Source of the DNA: JAGLTN01 sp023135255
Lineage (GTDB): Bacteria; Planctomycetota; Phycisphaerae; Sedimentisphaerales; Anaerobacaceae
Reading direction: 5' to 3'
Length of the DNA stretch: 10,612 bases
Assembly (NCBI GenBank): GCA_030639495.1
Contig: DAOWCP010000084.1
Span: 1-10,612, forward strand
Numbering within the stretch: position 1 is the stretch's first letter; each line of letters opens with the position of its first letter. This document shows, piece by piece, positions 7,990-10,612 of the stretch. The notes beneath the pieces are model-generated. The model had not been told where the DNA came from. It did not search any database and was given only the letters and a program-made list of their open reading frames with translations. Position numbers and translations under genes: made by a program.

Positions 7990-8095
7990 AGTATACTGAT
8001 CCCAATTGAATTTTACCGTTTATCCGCGGATAAATAACTTAAAAATAACAAGTTACGGATTTATTCGCGGACATTTCTTAGCCTTCAAGGGTATA
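7985..8095 (+). repeat. Dispersed structured repeat, copy 2 (upstream of GH57)
   Basis: About 111 bp match 10249-10357 with roughly six substitutions and two single-base indels. The element runs from GCCATAGTATACTGATC to CAAGGGTATA, so its ends carry a short TATAC/GTATA inversion. Inside is a perfect 16-bp palindrome, TTTATCCGCGGATAAA (8019-8034). As RNA from the + strand it folds into a long hairpin: TCCGCGGATAAAT (8023-8035) pairs with ATTTATTCGCGGA (8059-8071) using one G-U, and an inner AACTT/AAGTT stem closes a 9-nt loop. It fills the 131-nt gap between the GT4 and GH57 genes. Its first bases include the reverse complement of the GH57 start codon, so the GH57 leader is made of this repeat. 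Confidence 0.9.
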
Positions 8096-8120
8096 GTTTT
8101 TCTCTACAAATCAATTCTCT

Positions 8121-9428
8121 CTAAACAGTTGCAAAGGCCAGTTGATTGTATATTTCCTGACATTTAAGGGCAGAATCTTTCCACCTGAGCCTGCGAACCT
8201 CAAAATTGCCATAATTACGTAAAGTCATCCGCAAAGGCGGGTATTTCAAAACAGCAATAACTTTATTGGCTATTTCCTCTACGTCCCAGAAATCAACTTT
8301 CAGCGCATGGGTCAGAACTTCAGAAACACCACTTTGCTTGCTTATAATAACAGGAACATCATGACCAAGAGCCTCCAAAGGAGCTATCCCAAAAGGCTCA
8401 GAAACGGATGGCATCACATACAGATCCGCCATTTTATATATCTTTTTAACATCATCACCCCTGAGAAATCCGGTGAAAAGAACTTTTTGACCTATGCCAA
8501 GCTCAGCCGCCAATTCGATTGCCCGATGCATCATATCACCAGAGCCAACCATCACAAATTTCACATTGTCCATTACATCAATGACCCTTTTGGCCGCATG
8601 AAGGAAATATTCCGGACCTTTCTGCATTGTTATACGACCTAAGAAAAGAACGATCTTTTCGTCTTTTTCGATGCCGCTGCCAGCCAAGGCCCAGCTGGTT
8701 CGGTTTTCCCTGTCAACGCCATTGTGTACAACTTCAACCTTCTCACCCGGCACGGAATATCTTGAGATAACAATATTTCTGGTAAGATAGCTAACAGTTA
8801 TCACCTTATCCGCAAAGTGCATGCCTCTGCGTTCAATATCATAAATCATCTGGTTGACATGTTCGCCGCTCCGGTCAAATTCAGTCGAATGTACATGAAC
8901 AACCAGAGGTTTGCCTGTCAGCAATGAAACAGTAATACCAGCGGTATAAGTCATCCAGTCATGAGCATGAATAACATCAAAATCCTCGGTCATCGCCAAC
9001 TCTGCAACTATCGCGGCATAACGCTGAACCTCGGTATACATATCACCACCATAATCCCGGCTATCCATTTCCCCACCGGTAATAGTGGTTTCAAAACCAC
9101 TAATTTCATGCTTTTGTCTTAACGCCTCTTCAATTCTGCGTTGATAAACCTCTGGAGTATCGTAGGGCTTAAGTTTTGAAGAAATACTCTTAAAAATAAC
9201 ATTTTTAAACTCATCAAACTTGTAAGAAGAAGTTTCTCTTGTACCAATCCTCGTTTGAGGGCCCAATAATTTAACATGTGAAGCATATTTTTCATTTACC
9301 ATTTTGGGCAAAACAAAGGTGACTTTTATCCCCAGTCTGTCCATAGCGCGAGTAAGCCCGTAACAGGCTGTTCCAAGGCCGCCGCTAATGAAAGGGGGAA
9401 ACTCCCACCCCAGCATCAGAACTTTCAT
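8121..9428 (-). CDS. GT4 family glycosyltransferase, glycogen synthase-like
   Basis: This is a GT-B fold nucleotide-sugar glucosyltransferase, probably elongating an alpha-glucan from UDP- or ADP-glucose in the cytoplasm. The N-terminal Rossmann domain opens with MKVLMLGWEFPPFISGGLGT, whose glycine-rich loop (16-19) is typical of starch/glycogen synthase-like enzymes. DVIHAHDW (151-158) and VVHVHSTEFD follow. The C-terminal domain has LFLGRITMQKGPEYF (261-275), with Arg265 and Lys270 as the expected donor-phosphate contacts, and SEPFGIAPLEAL with the E-x7-E pair Glu344/Glu352. Its 435 residues fit a GT4 enzyme; bacterial GlgA of family GT5 is usually longer. It leads the cluster with GH57 and GH133 genes, supporting a glycogen role, although trehalose or surface-glucan synthesis is possible. 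AAGGAGG at 9436-9442 lies 7 nt before ATG 9428 and falls inside a small hairpin. Confidence 0.92.
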   Translation of the reverse strand: MKVLMLGWEFPPFISGGLGTACYGLTRAMDRLGIKVTFVLPKMVNEKYASHVKLLGPQTRIGTRETSSYKFDEFKNVIFKSISSKLKPYDTPEVYQRRIEEALRQKHEISGFETTITGGEMDSRDYGGDMYTEVQRYAAIVAELAMTEDFDVIHAHDWMTYTAGITVSLLTGKPLVVHVHSTEFDRSGEHVNQMIYDIERRGMHFADKVITVSYLTRNIVISRYSVPGEKVEVVHNGVDRENRTSWALAGSGIEKDEKIVLFLGRITMQKGPEYFLHAAKRVIDVMDNVKFVMVGSGDMMHRAIELAAELGIGQKVLFTGFLRGDDVKKIYKMADLYVMPSVSEPFGIAPLEALGHDVPVIISKQSGVSEVLTHALKVDFWDVEEIANKVIAVLKYPPLRMTLRNYGNFEVRRLRWKDSALKCQEIYNQLAFATV

Positions 9429-9432
9429 ATTA

Positions 9433-9478
9433 GCCCCTCCTTTTCGAGGGCACTAAAAAATTTTAAAAAAAGGGCACT
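9433..9478 (-). promoter_or_regulatory. GT4 leader: Shine-Dalgarno in a hairpin with duplicated AGTGCCCT
   Basis: Read on the - strand, the ribosome site AAGGAGG is partly enclosed by CCCTC (9446-9450) pairing with GAGGG (9435-9439) across a six-base GAAAAG loop; the pairing extends by G-C pairs with one bulge. The upstream arm belongs to an octamer, AGTGCCCT, that occurs twice 24 nt apart (9447-9454 and 9471-9478), separated by A/T runs. Both copies could pair with GGGGC at the ribosome site, giving two alternative structures. The sequence shows only the pairing potential; a role in controlling translation is inferred. Confidence 0.4.
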
Positions 9479-9552
9479 CAATTTCCTTTTAGTCCTTTAA
9501 AAAACAAACAATAGCAGAAAAATATAAAGCAAACGACCTTAACCTAATCTCA

Positions 9553-9595
9553 TTACAGCCAAAACCTTGTCTGTTTACAGCCAAAACCTTGTCTG
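9553..9595. repeat. Two-copy tandem repeat, period 22
   Basis: The unit containing ACAGCCAAAACCTTGTCTG occurs twice in succession (9553-9573 and 9575-9595), identical over 21 bases with one T between. It lies about 125-175 nt upstream of the GT4 start, in the presumed promoter region, so a doubled regulator site is possible. A simple replication-slippage duplication explains it equally well. Confidence 0.85.
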
Positions 9596-9810
9596 CCAAA
9601 AATCAAAAAGGGCTGTTCATAATAACCCCTTTACATATGAATCGGCTTTTTTGGGGGGAAAATCCAAAGTTTTTTTAAAAAAAACGGAATTTTAATATCA
9701 TAAAGCTGGATTTTATTGGCGGCTTGACAAGCAAATTAATCCAAAAACAAACAAATACAGCCCACAATCACCCCCGATAAGCGGTATACTGACATTAAAC
9801 GATTGTTTGC

Positions 9811-9847
9811 AAAAAAACAGACCGCCTCGCACATAACGGGCGGTCTG
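9811..9847 (-). terminator. Rho-independent terminator of the histone gene
   Basis: On the - strand a perfect 9-bp GC-rich stem, CAGACCGCC (9839-9847) with GGCGGTCTG (9818-9826), closes a 12-nt loop and is followed directly by seven T (9811-9817). It starts about 60 nt after the histone stop codon and points the right way to end that transcript. This implies the downstream GT4 cluster has its own promoter. Confidence 0.92.
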
Positions 9848-9907
9848 CTCTAATCACAAACCCACAAACATTATATTATCAACCTAAAACAGTTGACAGT
9901 ATACTGC

Positions 9908-10096
9908 TTACAGATCCTGAGCCTTGACAGTGCTGCGACGATTGGCTTTTGTACGAACAGCAGCCTTGTCAAGCATGTCATAAACGGCATCGCTAATAGC
10001 TCCGAGAGCTTCTGATGATGTCATCATCTTTTTGCTCTTGATATAAGCCTTAACTTTGCTTGCAACAATCAACGACTCTTTTTTCTTCTTTGCCAT
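9908..10096 (-). CDS. Small bacterial histone-fold DNA-binding protein
   Basis: This 62-residue, lysine-rich protein resembles bacterial single-histone-fold proteins such as Bdellovibrio Bd0055 and the core of archaeal histones. After a basic MAKKKKES tail come alpha1 (about 8-22, LIVASKVKAYIKSK), the long central alpha2 (about 27-51, SSEALGAISDAVYDMLDKAAVRTKA), then the loop and short end RRSTVKAQDL. The RRSTVKAQD stretch parallels the archaeal RKTIKAED motif, where the Arg and Asp form the fold-stabilising RD clamp (here Arg54 and Asp61). Unlike archaeal histones, it stops at once, leaving almost no alpha3. Dimerisation and DNA binding are expected, but the binding mode (wrapping, bending or coating) is unknown. 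GGAGG lies 9 nt before ATG 10096. It is monocistronic, with a strong terminator downstream, which suggests high expression. Confidence 0.85.
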   Translation of the reverse strand: MAKKKKESLIVASKVKAYIKSKKMMTSSEALGAISDAVYDMLDKAAVRTKANRRSTVKAQDL

Positions 10097-10248
10097 TACA
10101 ATAATCCTCCATGCTAAATAAAGAAGTAAAATATAATGCCTTGCCCATATCCGTAGGACAAGTGCTTTTAACAGACTTCTAATTACATACTATACAACCC
10201 TTTTGCAACAAAAAAATTCACTAAAACACTATTTTTTTGCTGGCATAG
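10097..10248. other. Upstream region of the histone gene
   Basis: This AT-rich leader and promoter region of the - strand histone gene contains no ORF of note. The GGAGG ribosome site is at 10106-10110. TATAGT- and TATATT-like hexamers occur on the - strand around 10189-10194 and 10129-10134, but none has a convincing partner -35 at 16-18 nt, so no promoter is called. Confidence 0.5.
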
Positions 10249-10357
10249 GCCATATATACTGATCTCAATTGAATTTTACCGTTTATCCGCGGGTAAATAA
10301 TTCAAAAATAACAAGTTGCGGATTTATTCGCGGACATTTCTTACCTTGAAGGGTATA
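10249..10357 (+). repeat. Dispersed structured repeat, copy 3
   Basis: About 109 bp, roughly 93% identical to 7985-8095 and in the same orientation, from GCCATATATACTGATC to GAAGGGTATA. Compared with that copy, the stem arm changes from TCCGCGGATAAAT to TCCGCGGGTAAAT. Against the unchanged opposite arm ATTTATTCGCGGA, this turns an A-U into a G-U pair on the + strand RNA but would give C-A on the other strand. The element lies in the gap between the divergent histone gene and the gene starting at 10525, about 165 nt upstream of the latter. No ORF, transposase or target-site duplication accompanies it. Confidence 0.9.
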
Positions 10358-10524
10358 ACTCAAAAATATTTTTAAAAAAGCAAGTTCCGATAACGATTTT
10401 TGCAAAAATATTCGCACAAATTTTATGATAATTAGATTATTGAAGGGGTTTATTTTGTCGAAAGTAGTTTTTGTACGAGTGTGAATGGTATGGTACAGAC
10501 TCTTTATTTACGGAGGCTAAGACT
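10358..10524 (+). other. Leader/promoter region of the rightmost gene
   Basis: This is 167 nt of AT-rich sequence with no gene. A TTGTAC hexamer near 10470 with a TACAGA-like hexamer 17 nt later is a weak promoter candidate. A clear CGGAGG ribosome site at 10511-10516 belongs to the gene at 10525. Confidence 0.35.
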
Positions 10525-10612
10525 ATGAAAAAGAAGTCTTCCAAAAGTAAAATAAAGCCCAAAACGGGCAATTTTGTGATTGTGACTTTTGCCGAAGATA
10601 TGGAACAGGCAA
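10525..10612 (+). CDS. Unrecognised protein, N-terminal 29 codons (partial)
   Basis: The frame opens at ATG 10525 and runs off the window. CGGAGG lies 8 nt upstream, a strong and well-placed ribosome site, so the start is credible. The visible residues are a Lys/Ser-rich basic tail (MKKKSSKSKIKPKTG) followed by a hydrophobic strand, NFVIVTFAEDMEQA. No signal peptide or membrane segment is visible. The strand-then-acidic-helix pattern would fit a small alpha/beta domain such as DUF2007-type proteins, but 29 residues are too few to assign a family. It is divergent from the histone gene, with a repeat copy between them. Confidence 0.7.
   Translation, partial: MKKKSSKSKIKPKTGNFVIVTFAEDMEQA

Larger units (their letters stand above)
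9429..9810. other. AT-rich intergenic region between GT4 and histone genes
   Basis: No convincing gene is present. The region contains long A and T runs (for example around 9670-9684), an interrupted inverted pair AAAATCC (9659-9665) / GGATTTT (9708-9714), a weak hairpin AAAGGG/CCCTTT (9607-9612 and 9627-9632) and a 22-nt-period tandem duplication. It must hold the promoter of the GT4-GH57-GDE cluster, because the preceding histone gene ends in a strong terminator. I could not identify a well-spaced -35/-10 pair on the - strand with confidence. Confidence 0.6.

Noticed and set aside
9724..9729. Consensus TTGACA -35 box on the + strand
   Set aside because: No -10-like hexamer lies 15-19 nt downstream, and no + strand gene follows; the histone gene downstream is on the other strand.
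7780..10261. Recurrent TATACTG heptamer (7780, 7992, 9785, 9900, 10255, plus its inverse at 7929)
   Set aside because: It looked like an insertion target for the repeat, but copies also occur inside coding sequence without any repeat attached, and the motif is AT-rich; not distinguishable from chance here.
247..10357. The three repeats as a CRISPR array or IS ends
   Set aside because: The copies are kilobases apart, in mixed orientation, about 90-111 bp long and not separated by uniform spacers. No cas gene or transposase is present, and no complete element lies between any pair.

Overview
The window comes from a moderately AT-rich bacterial genome. A 62-residue histone-fold protein, a tryptophan operon and a GT4/GH57/GH133 glycogen cluster appear together. 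That fits an anaerobic planctomycete-like lineage (for example Phycisphaerae/Sedimentisphaerales) or another bacterial group that carries histones. This placement is an inference; no rRNA or marker gene is present to confirm it.

Left part (1-4662, + strand): a tryptophan operon entered inside trpE, in the order trpE(3' end)-trpG-trpD-trpF-trpB-trpA. Spacing is tight: trpG and trpD overlap in ATGA, and trpF-trpB and trpB-trpA are 11 nt apart. The products cover chorismate to anthranilate (TrpE/G), phosphoribosyl transfer (TrpD), PRA isomerisation (TrpF) and the synthase (TrpA/B). Indole-glycerol-phosphate synthase (trpC) is absent where it would usually sit, between trpD and trpF. TrpD carries an altered GTGGDG motif (GSGGAV).

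Middle part (4669-9428, - strand): three genes read GT4 glycosyltransferase (glycogen synthase-like) -> GH57 alpha-amylase-like protein -> GH133 glycogen debranching enzyme. They converge on trpA with only 6 nt between stops. Together they look like a small cluster for making and remodelling alpha-glucan.

Right part (9429-10612): a 479-nt AT-rich gap with a short tandem repeat and the rho-independent terminator of the next gene; a bacterial histone gene on the - strand (9908-10096); a 428-nt gap; and the first 29 codons of an unrecognised + strand gene (10525 onward).

The least explained signal is a dispersed structured repeat of about 110 bp, seen three times. Two copies are about 93% identical (7985-8095 and 10249-10357). 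A third, divergent and inverted copy (about 247-337) supplies the last 13 codons and stop of trpE. Each copy can fold as an RNA hairpin around a TCCGCGG...CGCGGA stem, and differences between copies tend to keep pairing on one strand. One copy supplies the whole sequence just upstream of the GH57 gene and appears to include its start codon.
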